From: Clostridiales bacterium Firm_10
Lineage (GTDB): Bacteria > Bacillota > Clostridia > Christensenellales > Aristaeellaceae
Direction of reading: 5' to 3'
Assembly (NCBI GenBank): GCA_001603025.1
Contig: LVAP01000116.1
Coordinates: forward strand, 1 to 48,302
DNA length: 48,302 bases
Under the pieces are notes generated by a model that made no database searches, was not told where the DNA came from, and saw only the letters and a program-made list of their open reading frames with translations. Below, in pieces: positions 26,220 through 35,051 of the stretch (positions are counted from its first letter, which is position 1; each line of letters opens with the position of its first letter). A program made the position numbers and the translations under genes.

Positions 26220-26771
26220 TCACCTTTCCGACTTCAGCAGCGCGTAATAAGAGACGTCGCAAATTCCCTGGTTGTTGCGGTCGGCGCTGCGCAGCGTGCC
26301 CTCGTATTTCATGCCGCACTTCTTCATGACCATGCCTGAACGGGGATTCCGCGGGTCGTGCCGGGCTTCGACGCGATTGGCCTGAACCCGGTCGAAGAAA
26401 AAGTCCATAACCGCCTTCAGCGCCTCGGAGGCGATGCCCCGATGCCACCATGCCCTGCCGATGCAGTATCCGATGTGAACCAGGGAAACATCGTCGTCCA
26501 GATGGACCGCGGCGATCGCGCCGATGGGCTCGTCCCCGTTCTCCTTTGGAACAATGGCCCACTGGTAGTAATCGTCTTTTTCGTAGGATTTCACCCAGTC
26601 CGCCAGCACACGCCGGCTGACCTCCTCGCCGGGATGGGTCGGCCACGTCAGGTATTTCGTGACCTCCGGATCGGAGGCCCAGTTTTTATACATGGCCGGG
26701 GCGTCTTCAAGCCTGAACCGCCTCAGGATCAGCCGTTCGGTTTCTATCCTCTGCGTGCCAAGATGATTCAT
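26220..26771 (-). CDS. GNAT acetyltransferase of the RimJ/RimL type
   Basis: About 183 residues. N-terminal TERLILRRFRLEDA is the typical beginning of RimJ/RimL-like acetyltransferases, followed by the acetyl-CoA loop region (IGRAWWHRGIASEAL, Q/RxxGxG/A-like) and a C-terminal NPRSGMVMKKCGMKYEG segment found in this subfamily. It probably acetylates a protein N-terminus or a small amine; substrate unknown. ATG 26771 has AAAGGA 8 nt upstream; a longer open frame to 26906 has no site. A 162-bp GC-rich region with no clear promoter separates it from mutS2 upstream. Confidence 0.85.
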   Translation of the reverse strand: MNHLGTQRIETERLILRRFRLEDAPAMYKNWASDPEVTKYLTWPTHPGEEVSRRVLADWVKSYEKDDYYQWAIVPKENGDEPIGAIAAVHLDDDVSLVHIGYCIGRAWWHRGIASEALKAVMDFFFDRVQANRVEARHDPRNPRSGMVMKKCGMKYEGTLRSADRNNQGICDVSYYALLKSER

Positions 26772-26933
26772 ACGTCTTATCCTTTCCCCCGCAAGCCGGT
26801 TCATGCCCGCTTTCCCCTTCCCTGCTCCCGCTGCGAAGGGAAAAGATTGATCCGGGCTGCGCCTAAACCCGAAAGGGGGCTGCGGTCCCTTGAATTCCGG
26901 AGCCAAGTCACCATGAAGGTCTTCGTTCCCTGC

Positions 26934-29288
26934 TTATTTCAGCGTTACCACGGTCACGCCGTCCTCGCCCTCGCCGTACTTGCCCAGCCTGAACTCGGCC
27001 ACGGAGGGGTGCTTCTTTAAATGCTGCTGGATGCCGCTGCGCAGGGTGCCGGTGCCCTTGCCGTGGATGATCTGCACGTTCTTGAGCGACTGCATCACGC
27101 AGCCGTCCAGGAACAGGTCCACCGCCTGGATGGCTTCTTCCAGCGTCATGCCGCGCACATCGCATTCCATGCTTGCTGCCCGGCCGGCCAGCGTCACCGT
27201 GCTGGCGGGCTTGGGCTTTTTCTTCTCCTCCTGCGCGCGCCGCATCTGGGACACGTGCACCTTCAGCTTCATGATGCCCGCCTGAACCAGCGCCTCGCCC
27301 TTGGCGTCCGGCGGGGTGATGATGGTGCCCTTGGTGTTCAGCGCCAGCAGCTGCACCGTCTCGCCGCTCTTCAGGTCCTTCGGCGGCTCCAGAATCGTGT
27401 CCGCCTGCATGCGCAGCCCCTCGGACATGTCGTCGATGGAGCCCTGCAGCCTGTTCCTGATCTCGTTCAGCTCATGCTCCTTGAAGGAGGGTCCTTCCTT
27501 GGAGCGCGCCTTTTTGAGGTCGGCAATGAGCTGCTCGCTCTCCCGCTGGGCCTTCACCAGCACCTTGCGGGCGTCTTCCTTGGCCTTCCTGAGCATGCCT
27601 TCGCGCTGCTCGCTGATCTCCCGGCGCAGCTTCTCCGCCTCGTCGCGCAGTGCCTGGGTCTCCCGGTGGGCCTCCTCAGCCAGCTTGCGCTCCTTCTCGG
27701 CCACCTGCCGGTGATACTCCGCGTTGGCGATGACGTCCTCGAAATGGATCTGATCCTTGCTGAGCTTCTCGTTGGCGCTCTTGATGATGTACTCCGGCAG
27801 GCCGAGCTTGCGGGAAATCTCGAAGGCGTTGGACTTGCCCGGCACGCCGATGCTCAGCCGGTAAGTGGGCCGCAGCGTCTCGATGTCGAACTCCACGGAG
27901 GCGTTCTCCACGCCCGGCGTGGACAGAGCGTAGGCCTTGAGTTCGGCGTAGTGCGTGGTGGCCAGGGTGCGCACCTGCTGCGTTTTGAGCGTTTCCAGAA
28001 TGGACATGGCCAACGCCGCGCCTTCGGTGGGATCGGTGCCCGCGCCCAGCTCGTCGAACAGCACCAGGGACTGCGGCGTCACGTTCTCCAGGATAGACAC
28101 GATGTTGGTCATGTGCGAGGAGAAGGTGGACAGCGACTGCTCGATGGACTGTTCGTCGCCGATGTCGGCGTACACCTCGTCGAAAACGGCCAGCTCCGTG
28201 CCGATCTCCGCGGGCACCATCAGCCCGGCCTGGGCCATGAGGGTCATGAGGCCAACCGTCTTGAGCGTGACCGTCTTGCCGCCCGTGTTTGGGCCGGTGA
28301 CCACCAGCGTGGTGAAATCCTGCCCCATCCACAGGTTCATGGGCACCACCTTCGTGGGGTCGATCAGCGGATGGCGGCCGAACTTGATGTTGATGCGTCC
28401 CTCGGTGTTCAGCTTCGGCGTGTTGGCCCGCATGTCGCGGCCCAGATACGCCTTGGCGAAAATCATATCCAGCTCGGCAAGGATATTCAGGTTGGCCGTC
28501 AGCAGGTCGGCCTCCGGGGCGATCTTCTGCGACAGCGCGTGCAGGATGCGTTCGATCTCCTGCTGCTCCTTGCCGGTCCACTGCTTGAGGTCGTTGCCGG
28601 CCTCCACCACGCCGATGGGCTCGATGAACAGCGTGGCGCCGCTGGAAGACTGGTCGTGGATCAAGCCCTGCACAAACTGCCTGGCCTCGGCGCGCACGGG
28701 AATGACATAGCGCCCGCCGCGCTGAGTAATGATGGCGTCCTGCAGGTACTTCTGCATGGACGGGTTGTGGATGATGGCGTTCAGCTTTTCGCGCACGCGG
28801 TCGTTGCACTGGCGGATGTGCCGCCGGATGTCGTACAGCTCCGGGCTGGCGTGATCGCTGATTTCATCCTCGGAGAGGATGGCGTCGAAGATCTCCTCCT
28901 CCAGCGCCCGGTTGGTGGACAGCCCGGAGGCCATGCCGGTGAGCAGCGGCGTGTTCTCGCGGTCGGTCACCAGCGCGCTGCGCACGCCGCGCGCCGCCCG
29001 CAGCGATTCGGCCACCTCCAGCAGCGCCTTCGGGTTGAGCGTCGCGCCGATGCCCGCGCGCTTCAGGTGCTCGCGCACGTCGCTGAAGCCCAGGATGGGA
29101 TTGCCGCCCGTGTAGGCGATGACGGTGCCCGCTTCCTCGGTCTGCTGCTGCAGGTCGCGCACCTCCGCGGCGTCCGAGGAGGGCTCCAGCGCCTTCACGC
29201 GCTCCCGTCCCATGTCGGATATCGCCAGCGCGGCCAGCATATCCCGTATTTTTGTAAATTCAAGCACGCGCAGGTTCCTCTCGCGCAT
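26934..29288 (-). CDS. mutS2: MutS2 / RqcU family ATPase with C-terminal Smr domain
   Basis: About 784 residues, the normal length. Walker A GPNTGGKT (332-339) and Walker B LVLFDELGAGTDP belong to the MutS ATPase. A long coiled coil rich in Lys/Glu (about 500-610) and an Smr endonuclease-like domain (DVRGMTLEEA and HGKGTGTLR, last ~80 residues) complete the MutS2 plan. MutS2 does not act in mismatch repair; it splits collided ribosomes and has been linked to recombination suppression. The start ATG 29288 has GAGGAG 9 nt upstream. ZapA-U32-MutS2 order is a common Firmicute neighbourhood. Confidence 0.95.
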   Translation of the reverse strand: MRERNLRVLEFTKIRDMLAALAISDMGRERVKALEPSSDAAEVRDLQQQTEEAGTVIAYTGGNPILGFSDVREHLKRAGIGATLNPKALLEVAESLRAARGVRSALVTDRENTPLLTGMASGLSTNRALEEEIFDAILSEDEISDHASPELYDIRRHIRQCNDRVREKLNAIIHNPSMQKYLQDAIITQRGGRYVIPVRAEARQFVQGLIHDQSSSGATLFIEPIGVVEAGNDLKQWTGKEQQEIERILHALSQKIAPEADLLTANLNILAELDMIFAKAYLGRDMRANTPKLNTEGRINIKFGRHPLIDPTKVVPMNLWMGQDFTTLVVTGPNTGGKTVTLKTVGLMTLMAQAGLMVPAEIGTELAVFDEVYADIGDEQSIEQSLSTFSSHMTNIVSILENVTPQSLVLFDELGAGTDPTEGAALAMSILETLKTQQVRTLATTHYAELKAYALSTPGVENASVEFDIETLRPTYRLSIGVPGKSNAFEISRKLGLPEYIIKSANEKLSKDQIHFEDVIANAEYHRQVAEKERKLAEEAHRETQALRDEAEKLRREISEQREGMLRKAKEDARKVLVKAQRESEQLIADLKKARSKEGPSFKEHELNEIRNRLQGSIDDMSEGLRMQADTILEPPKDLKSGETVQLLALNTKGTIITPPDAKGEALVQAGIMKLKVHVSQMRRAQEEKKKPKPASTVTLAGRAASMECDVRGMTLEEAIQAVDLFLDGCVMQSLKNVQIIHGKGTGTLRSGIQQHLKKHPSVAEFRLGKYGEGEDGVTVVTLK

Positions 29289-29345
29289 ACCGTTCAACTC
29301 CTCTTCAAATTATCCTCTGCGTCCGTCCCACCGGGAACGCCCGGA

Positions 29346-31689
29346 TTATTCCACACCCCGGAAATAGTGCCCCGTGGTGGAAGGTTCGCCTTCGATCCGC
29401 CGCCAGGCCGCGCTGTCTTTGAAGTCTTCCCCGTCCAGCGCCATCCTGTGCAGCCGCACAATATCCGCCGCGCGCTGCGCGTCCTCGTCCGTCAGCACCA
29501 GCCGCCAGGCAGCAGCCGCGGGCAGCCGGCCCGCGTGGCGCAGCAGCAGCATGGGCACGCTGTTCATCACCTTCACGATGCAGCCCGCGCCGCTCTTCTG
29601 CCGCCGCAGCGGAAACGCCGCGCCGGTGCGGTCAACGAGCCGGTGCGCGTTCAGCCGCCTGTCCTCCGCGACGCCGTCGCAGCGCGCGCAGCCGCTGTGC
29701 CTGCCGCCCAGCTGCGCCCGGATGGGGCAGTGGCGCAGCGACATCAGCCGCATCCGGCCGTAAACGATCAACTCGCGCCTGCCGCCCGCGCCCATCTGCC
29801 GGATCTCCCCGGCATTCAGCTCCACGGAGGGGGTATACAACGCCGCCCCCCAGGCCATGCCCGCCGCCAGCGCCCGCTTCGAAGCCAGGTTCAGCCCGGC
29901 GTCCAGCTGCAGCGCGCCGGGCCACTTCATGCCCAGGTGCGCCGCGTTGGAAGCCAGGCAGGCCGTGACCGCCCCTTTATTCTCCCACGCCCAGGCGTTC
30001 AGCATGTCCAGCGAATCGCCGTCCAGCGTGTCCGGCAGGGCCAGCGCGAAGGGGAAACCCGCCTGCGCCGCCGCGGCGTCCAGCGCTTCGCGGGTGAAAT
30101 CCTCCGGGGCGAACACCGCCTCGTCCGCGCCATTTTCCAGCGCCGCGCGCAGCCGCGCCACATCCGGCGCCTGAACGCGCAGGCGAGTGGCCGCCGGCCT
30201 GTCCGGATCGGGTTCGCCGGGCGCGTCCAGGGGACGCGGCGTCTCTTCGCAGCCCCGGGCCGCCTCCACGCGCGCCCGTCCGAGCCGCGCGAAAGCATCG
30301 CGCCGCAGCTCGTTCAGCATCGACGCGGGCAGGAAGGCGTCCGCGTCCACACTCAGGGACACGTCCAGCAGGTCGTATGGCACGCTGCCCGTCTTTTCCA
30401 GCTGCGCCCGGATGCGCGCGGGATCGGCGGGCTTGCCCGTGGCCCGCTCCACCACGCCGCCCACAACGCGCACGGTATGCGCGCCGTCGGTCACGTCCAG
30501 CGAGGCCGCCTGGTCCACGCGGGCGCACAGCCTCGCGCAGGCGCTGGCGCGCCGCCTTTCGCCGTTCATGCTCTCCCGGGCGGCCTTCATCTGTTCATCG
30601 CTGGTCAGCCGCCAGAGCGTCGTGCCCGGACGGGCGCCGGAGGGCGTTTTCACGCACACCGTCTCCCCCGCCCGGCCCGCCGCGCCGCGCACCGGATATT
30701 CCTCGCCGCTGCCGTCCCGGAAGGCCAGCGCGTCCGCCGCGGCCACATCGCGCGTCAGGCGGATTTTCCCCGGCGCGGCCAGTTCGCCCACCGCCGCGCC
30801 CGCGTGGTTGGGTTTCTGGGGCGACATGAGCTCCTGGTCCACCACGCCGGGGCCGTAGCCCTGCGTGAACCCTCCGCGATTGAAAATCTGCAGCAGCGCC
30901 TCGCGCGCCTCATCCTCCGGCTCGTATTCGCCGTAGGTTTCCAGCAGGTCGAGGGCCTCGCGGTACACCCGCGTCACCACCGCCACGTATTCGGGCCGCT
31001 TGAGCCGTCCCTCGATTTTCAGGCTGCACACGCCCGCCTGCCGCAAATCGGCCAGGTGATCCAGCGTCCACAGGTCTTTGGGCGCCTTCCAGCCGATACG
31101 GCAGGCGGCAGGGCTGCGCGCACTGGCCGCGGTTGCCGCTGCGGCCGCCTACGAGGCTGGAAAACAGGCACTGGCCGGAGCAGCTCACGCACAGCGCGCC
31201 GTGCGCGAACGCCTCCAGCTCGATGTCCTCCCGCGCACAGTCGGCGATCTCCTCAAAGGTCAGCTCCCGGGCCAGCACCACGCGGTCGAAGCCCGCCGTC
31301 TTCGCAAAGCGCACGCCCTGGCGGTTGTGCACGGCCATCTGCGTGCTGGCGTGCAGCTGCAGCGAGGGCAGCATGGCCCGCAGCGCCCGGGCGGCGCCCA
31401 GGTCCTGAACGATGGCGGCGTCCGCGCCGGCAAAAGCGATCTGCTCGGCCACCTGCTCGAGCAGATCGCCTTCGCTTTCCTTCACCATGGTATTGACGGT
31501 CACGTGAATGCGCGCCCCGCGCTCGTGGGCATATTCCACGGCCCACCTGAGTGCGTCGCGGTCGAAATTGCCCGCGCCTGCCCGGGCGTTGAGCATCTGC
31601 GCGCCCAGGTACACCGCGTCCGCCCCGTTCTGGATCGCGGCGACCAGCGCTTCCTTCCCGCCCGCCGGGGCGAGCAGCTCCACGCTCAT
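29346..31689 (-). pseudogene. U32 peptidase-family protein (RlhA/YdcP-like, DUF3656), frameshifted
   Basis: Two frames together make a U32-family protein of about 780 residues. The first runs from ATG 31689 (AAGAGG 7 nt upstream, 4-bp overlap with zapA) to about 31083, with the U32 start VELLAPAGGKEAL and the cysteine cluster SCSGQC...RGQCAQPC (about residues 167-194), typical of iron-sulfur U32 proteins. The second, in the +1 frame from about 31085 to 29346, continues with PKDLWTLDHL, SLKIEGRLKRPEYV and a DUF3656-like C-terminal region. Homologues have about ten more residues between CRLPY and SPKDL, so a deletion of 3n+2 nt (about 29-32) is more likely than a single-base slip. Members include 23S rRNA hydroxylase RlhA. 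It may be a real mutation or an assembly error. Confidence 0.8.
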
Positions 31690-31973
31690 CGCGCCGCCTC
31701 TTTTTCGGCGCGCAGGCGCTGCAGCTCGTCGCGCTCGCTCTCCAGCTGCTCGCGCAGCCGGTTCATTTCCTCCCGGGTCTTCGCCAGCTCGTCCGCGATG
31801 GTCACCGCGGCCAGCGTGGCGTTTTCCACCGCGGGCAGGCGCGTCGCCAGGCTCAGCTCGGTTATTTTGCGATCCACATAGCCCGCCACGCGCTGCACGT
31901 ATTCCTCGCTGTCGCTGCTGGCGATGGGATATTCGCGTCCGGCAATGCGGACGACGGTTCTTGTTCTGGCCAT
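31686..31973 (-). CDS. zapA: Cell division protein ZapA
   Basis: About 95 residues, usual length for Firmicute ZapA. N-terminal globular domain (VVRIAGREYPIASSDSEEYV) and C-terminal coiled coil (about 60-92). ZapA bundles FtsZ filaments at mid-cell. AAAGGAG lies 5 nt before ATG 31973. It overlaps the U32 gene by ATGA (31686-31689). Confidence 0.9.
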   Translation of the reverse strand: MARTRTVVRIAGREYPIASSDSEEYVQRVAGYVDRKITELSLATRLPAVENATLAAVTIADELAKTREEMNRLREQLESERDELQRLRAEKEAAR

Positions 31974-32012
31974 AATAACTCCTTTGGCGCATTGATGAAA
32001 GGTTCTCTTATA

Positions 32013-32041
32013 ATCATACCGCAAAACGGTTTCCCGCGCAA
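32013..32041 (-). promoter_or_regulatory. Promoter of the zapA-U32-mutS2 operon
   Basis: TTGCGC (32036-32041), a 17-bp spacer and TATGAT (32013-32018) on the minus strand, about 40 nt before the zapA start. Confidence 0.65.
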
Positions 32042-32066
32042 GGTTGATTGCGGGGACAAATGTGCG

Positions 32067-32100
32067 AAAAAGGCGGAAACGACGCGTGGCCGTTCCCGCC
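32067..32100 (-). terminator. Terminator of the Pro/Thr-rich protein gene
   Basis: On the minus strand GGCGGGAACG (32091-32100) pairs with CGTTTCCGCC (32072-32081), one mismatch, followed by TTTTT (32067-32071). Confidence 0.75.
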
Positions 32101-32116
32101 CTGTTTCCCCTTTTGC

Positions 32117-32911
32117 CTATTCGCTCAGCAGGCCGAGACCCTGCATCACGTAGAAGTGGAACATCCGGTCGTCAAAGTTGTTCCACTCGATGCGGCCGTT
32201 GTTTTCCACCGCCATGGTGATGAGATAGATGCCGTCGTACATGCCGCTCACATCCACATTCGCCCGGAAAAACGCCTGCTCGAGATTGGATCCGGATGCT
32301 GCGTCGAAAGTCAGGTCGGCGTCCTCGGAACTCACCGTTACCGGATACATGCCCAGCGTCACGCCGGAGGCCGCGTCCGTGATGACGAGGTAGCCATGGC
32401 TCTGCGCCGCGTCCGCGCCTTCGATGTAGGCATAGCCCCGCACCACGAGCACGCTGCGCCCGGCGCTCTCAAACATGTTCAGCTCCTTCAGCCCCAGCTT
32501 GAGGCTTTCGCTGACGGTTTCAGGCATGCCGTCCATGAGGGGCAGCATTTCGCCGGCCATCGACTCCTGCGGGATGGGCGTCGCCGTAGGCTCGGGAGGC
32601 GGCGCGTCCGTGGGCTGCGCCGTGGGCTCGATGGTGGGCACCGCCGTGGGCTCGGAAACCGGTTCGGCCGCAGCCGTAGCCACCGGCACCGCCGTCGGCT
32701 CAGCAGTGGACTGGGGCGTCGGTTCGCTTTTGACCGTTTCTGTCGGGGCCGGAGTCTGGGCGCCAGGCAGCGGAATATCAATTTTGGCCTGGAGCACAAA
32801 GATGTAGAAAAGCGCAACCAGCGCGATCAGCAGAACCGTCCCGATCAGGAAACGAAGGAACGCGCGTCCCGCGTCCTGCCTGAAAATCGACCTGCGCCTC
32901 TTGTTAGCCAT
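32117..32911 (-). CDS. Membrane-anchored protein with Pro/Thr-rich spacer, unknown function
   Basis: 264 residues. A basic cytoplasmic start (MANKRRRS), one transmembrane helix (about 18-42), then a spacer of about 75 residues built from imperfect EPTAVP/EPTPQ repeats, and a C-terminal globular domain of about 145 residues (VVRGYAYIEG, GMYDGIYLITMAVENNGRIEWNNF). The layout places the domain outside the membrane on a flexible stalk. I do not recognise the domain. It follows the SDR gene by 56 bp and ends at a clear terminator; no functional link is evident. The ribosome site is unclear (GGAG 14 nt away). Confidence 0.75.
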   Translation of the reverse strand: MANKRRRSIFRQDAGRAFLRFLIGTVLLIALVALFYIFVLQAKIDIPLPGAQTPAPTETVKSEPTPQSTAEPTAVPVATAAAEPVSEPTAVPTIEPTAQPTDAPPPEPTATPIPQESMAGEMLPLMDGMPETVSESLKLGLKELNMFESAGRSVLVVRGYAYIEGADAAQSHGYLVITDAASGVTLGMYPVTVSSEDADLTFDAASGSNLEQAFFRANVDVSGMYDGIYLITMAVENNGRIEWNNFDDRMFHFYVMQGLGLLSE

Positions 32912-32967
32912 GCTGACGGGTCACACTCCTTTGCATGCCGCCCGCGGCGGCCTGAATAGCCGGGTCG

Positions 32968-33807
32968 TCACACCCCGCTGTAAGCGGAGAAACCGCCGTC
33001 AATGGGCAGCACGACGCCGGTGATGAAGCTCGCCGCCTCGTCGCTCAGCAGGAAGAGCAGCGCGCCGAGCAGCTCGTCGGCCTCGCCGAAGCGGCCCATG
33101 GGCGTCGCGGCCAGGATCTTGCCGGTGCGCGCGGTGGGCTGGCCGTCCTGAGTGAACAGCAGGCCGCGGTTCTGGTTGGTCACGAAGAAGCCGGGAGCGA
33201 TGGCATTCACGCGGATGCCCGACTTGGCCAGATAGGTGGCCAGCCACTGGGTGAAGTTGCTCACGGCCGACTTGGCGCCGGAGTAGGCGGGAATCTTGGT
33301 CAGCGGGCGGAAGGCGTTCATGGAGGACACGTTCATGATGTTGCCGCCGCGGCCGATCATATCCTTGGCGAACACCTGCGTGGTCATCAGCGCGGCGATC
33401 ACGTTCAGGTCGAACACGAAGCGCACGCCGGCGGGATCCAGGTCGAAGAAGGTCTTGATGCCCTCGATCTTGGCGTCGAACTGCTCGTCGTCTGTGGTGC
33501 CGCGGGGATTGTTGCCGCCCGCGCCGTTGATGAGGATATCGCACGGGCCGAGCTTCGCGAGCACTTCCTCGTGGGAGGCCTGCAGGCTCTCGGCCTCAAG
33601 GCAGTTCACCTTCACGGCGATGGCGCACTGTCCCTCAGCGGTGATCTCATCGGCCACCTTCTGGGCGGCGTCGATGTTCAGGTCGAGCACGGCCACCTTG
33701 GCGCCGCACTGGGCCAGGGCCTTCGCGAAAGCAGAGCAGAGCACGCCGCCCGCGCCGGTGATGACGGCAACCTTATCCTTCAGGTTGATATTCAGAGGAA
33801 GCTTCAT
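32968..33807 (-). CDS. SDR oxidoreductase, probable D-mannonate oxidoreductase type
   Basis: About 279 residues. Classical SDR: ITGAGGVLCSA cofactor loop, NGAGGNNPR segment, Ser of NVSSMN, catalytic YSGAK, and the C-terminal GVVLPIDGGFSAYSGV. The AGGNNPRGTT stretch and overall length match the SDR-type D-mannonate/fructuronate oxidoreductases of Firmicutes (UxuB), which act in hexuronate breakdown, but other sugar-alcohol dehydrogenases are close. ATG 33807 is preferred (GGATGG 8 nt upstream); an ATG at 33819 abuts the site. No uxuA or uxaC is seen. Has its own strong promoter. Confidence 0.8.
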   Translation of the reverse strand: MKLPLNINLKDKVAVITGAGGVLCSAFAKALAQCGAKVAVLDLNIDAAQKVADEITAEGQCAIAVKVNCLEAESLQASHEEVLAKLGPCDILINGAGGNNPRGTTDDEQFDAKIEGIKTFFDLDPAGVRFVFDLNVIAALMTTQVFAKDMIGRGGNIMNVSSMNAFRPLTKIPAYSGAKSAVSNFTQWLATYLAKSGIRVNAIAPGFFVTNQNRGLLFTQDGQPTARTGKILAATPMGRFGEADELLGALLFLLSDEAASFITGVVLPIDGGFSAYSGV

Positions 33808-33850
33808 AAGACGATCCATCCTTTCATAATGCAGAATAACTATCTGTTAT

Positions 33851-33879
33851 ATTATATACTTCCGCGGACGGTCTGTCAA
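33851..33879 (-). promoter_or_regulatory. Consensus promoter of the SDR gene
   Basis: Perfect TTGACA (33874-33879), 17-bp spacer and perfect TATAAT (33851-33856) on the minus strand, about 37 nt before the start codon. Confidence 0.85.
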
Positions 33880-33915
33880 CTTATTCGGTTTCCGGCGGAG
33901 CCGGACGCCCGGTCA

Positions 33916-35019
33916 TCAGTCCAGCACGCCGTGCTCGGGATTCACCTTCATGGCAGGTTTGCGCTCGTAGTGGGTGGAGATGGGCCACACCGCTCCCGCG
34001 TCGCTGCTCTTCTCGAAGGCGGTGAGGATCTCCAGCACATGCTGCGTCTGCCTGTAATCCGTGCGGCAGAAGCGGCCGGTTTCCAGGGCCCTGCCCATGT
34101 CCGCCAAGCCCAGCGCGCGGCTGTTTTCGGCATAGTCAAAGGCCAGCGGAATCTCCACGGGCTCCTTGTCGCCTGGCCTGAACAGCTTCACCGGGCCGCC
34201 GAAACCGTTGGGATCGGGCACGAACAGGGTGCCCTTCTCGCCATAGACCTCCAGCCGCGCCTGATAGGGATAGTACACGTCGAAAGTGGTGAAGATGGTG
34301 CCAATGGTGCCATTGTCATAGTGCAGCGTGCCGGTGACATAGGTGGGCACATCCACCGTGACCACTTCGCCGTTGTGGGGCTGGCTGGTGATGGTGCGGG
34401 TGGGGAACGAGGTCCTGGTGACGCCGGTCACGGCCTTCACGCCGCCCACCAGGTTGATGAGCGCCGTGAGGTAATAGGGGCCCATGTCCATCATGGGGCC
34501 GCCGCCGCGCTTGTAGTAGAACTCGGGATCGGGATGCCAGGTCTCATGGCCGTGACAGATCATGAACGCCGCCGTGCCAATCACCCGGCCGATCTCGCCG
34601 GCGTCGATCAGCTGGCGGCAGGTCTGGATGCCCGCGCCCATGAAAGTGTCCGGCGCGCCGCCCAGCATGAGGCCCTTCGCCTCGGCCAGCGCCACCAGCT
34701 CGCGGCCTTCATCCCAGTCGGCGGCCAGGGGCTTCTCGGAATACACGTGCTTGCCCGCCTCCAGCGCGGCCTTAGTCACGCCGTAATGCTCGTAAGGCCG
34801 GGTGAGGTTGAGCACGATGTCCACCTCCGGGTCAGCGAAGGCGTCATACATGGTCTCATACAGCTTGGGCACATTGTAGGCTTCCTGCGCCTTTTCCGCG
34901 CGCTCGCGAATCAGGTCGCACACGCCGATGAGCCTGATCTCCTTGAAGGTGCCGGTGATGTTTTTCAGATAGATGCCGCTGATCGCGCCAACGCCGATCA
35001 TCGCAATATTCACAGACAT
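33916..35019 (-). CDS. Gfo/Idh/MocA family oxidoreductase
   Basis: 367 residues, two-domain NAD(P)-dependent sugar dehydrogenase. N-terminal Rossmann GVGAISGIY (residues 9-17), the family EKP motif (HVYSEKPLA, about residue 96), then an alpha/beta substrate domain with HxxWHPD-like HGHETWHPDP and GGGPMMDMGPYY. It oxidises or reduces a sugar or cyclitol; the substrate is unknown. GGAGG is 9 nt upstream. It is read together with the ThuA gene 32 bp upstream, a pairing often seen in sugar catabolic loci. Confidence 0.9.
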   Translation of the reverse strand: MSVNIAMIGVGAISGIYLKNITGTFKEIRLIGVCDLIRERAEKAQEAYNVPKLYETMYDAFADPEVDIVLNLTRPYEHYGVTKAALEAGKHVYSEKPLAADWDEGRELVALAEAKGLMLGGAPDTFMGAGIQTCRQLIDAGEIGRVIGTAAFMICHGHETWHPDPEFYYKRGGGPMMDMGPYYLTALINLVGGVKAVTGVTRTSFPTRTITSQPHNGEVVTVDVPTYVTGTLHYDNGTIGTIFTTFDVYYPYQARLEVYGEKGTLFVPDPNGFGGPVKLFRPGDKEPVEIPLAFDYAENSRALGLADMGRALETGRFCRTDYRQTQHVLEILTAFEKSSDAGAVWPISTHYERKPAMKVNPEHGVLD

Positions 35020-35051
35020 GGCAGATAACCTCCGTCCCTTTCGTCAACGCG

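Noticed and set aside
26772-26933. Possible T-box or other riboswitch in the GC-rich gap before the acetyltransferase gene
   Set aside because: The GGGACCGCAG segment only loosely resembles the T-box antiterminator core, and no specifier hairpin, terminator or promoter could be recognised.
27021-31496. A very long plus-strand open frame opposite mutS2 and the U32 gene
   Set aside because: It is antisense to well-conserved genes and its translation is low-complexity His/Arg/Gly/Gln-rich, as expected in GC-rich DNA with a strong third-position bias. The same applies to the plus-strand frames at 3949-6459, 40674-43871 and 15208-17538.
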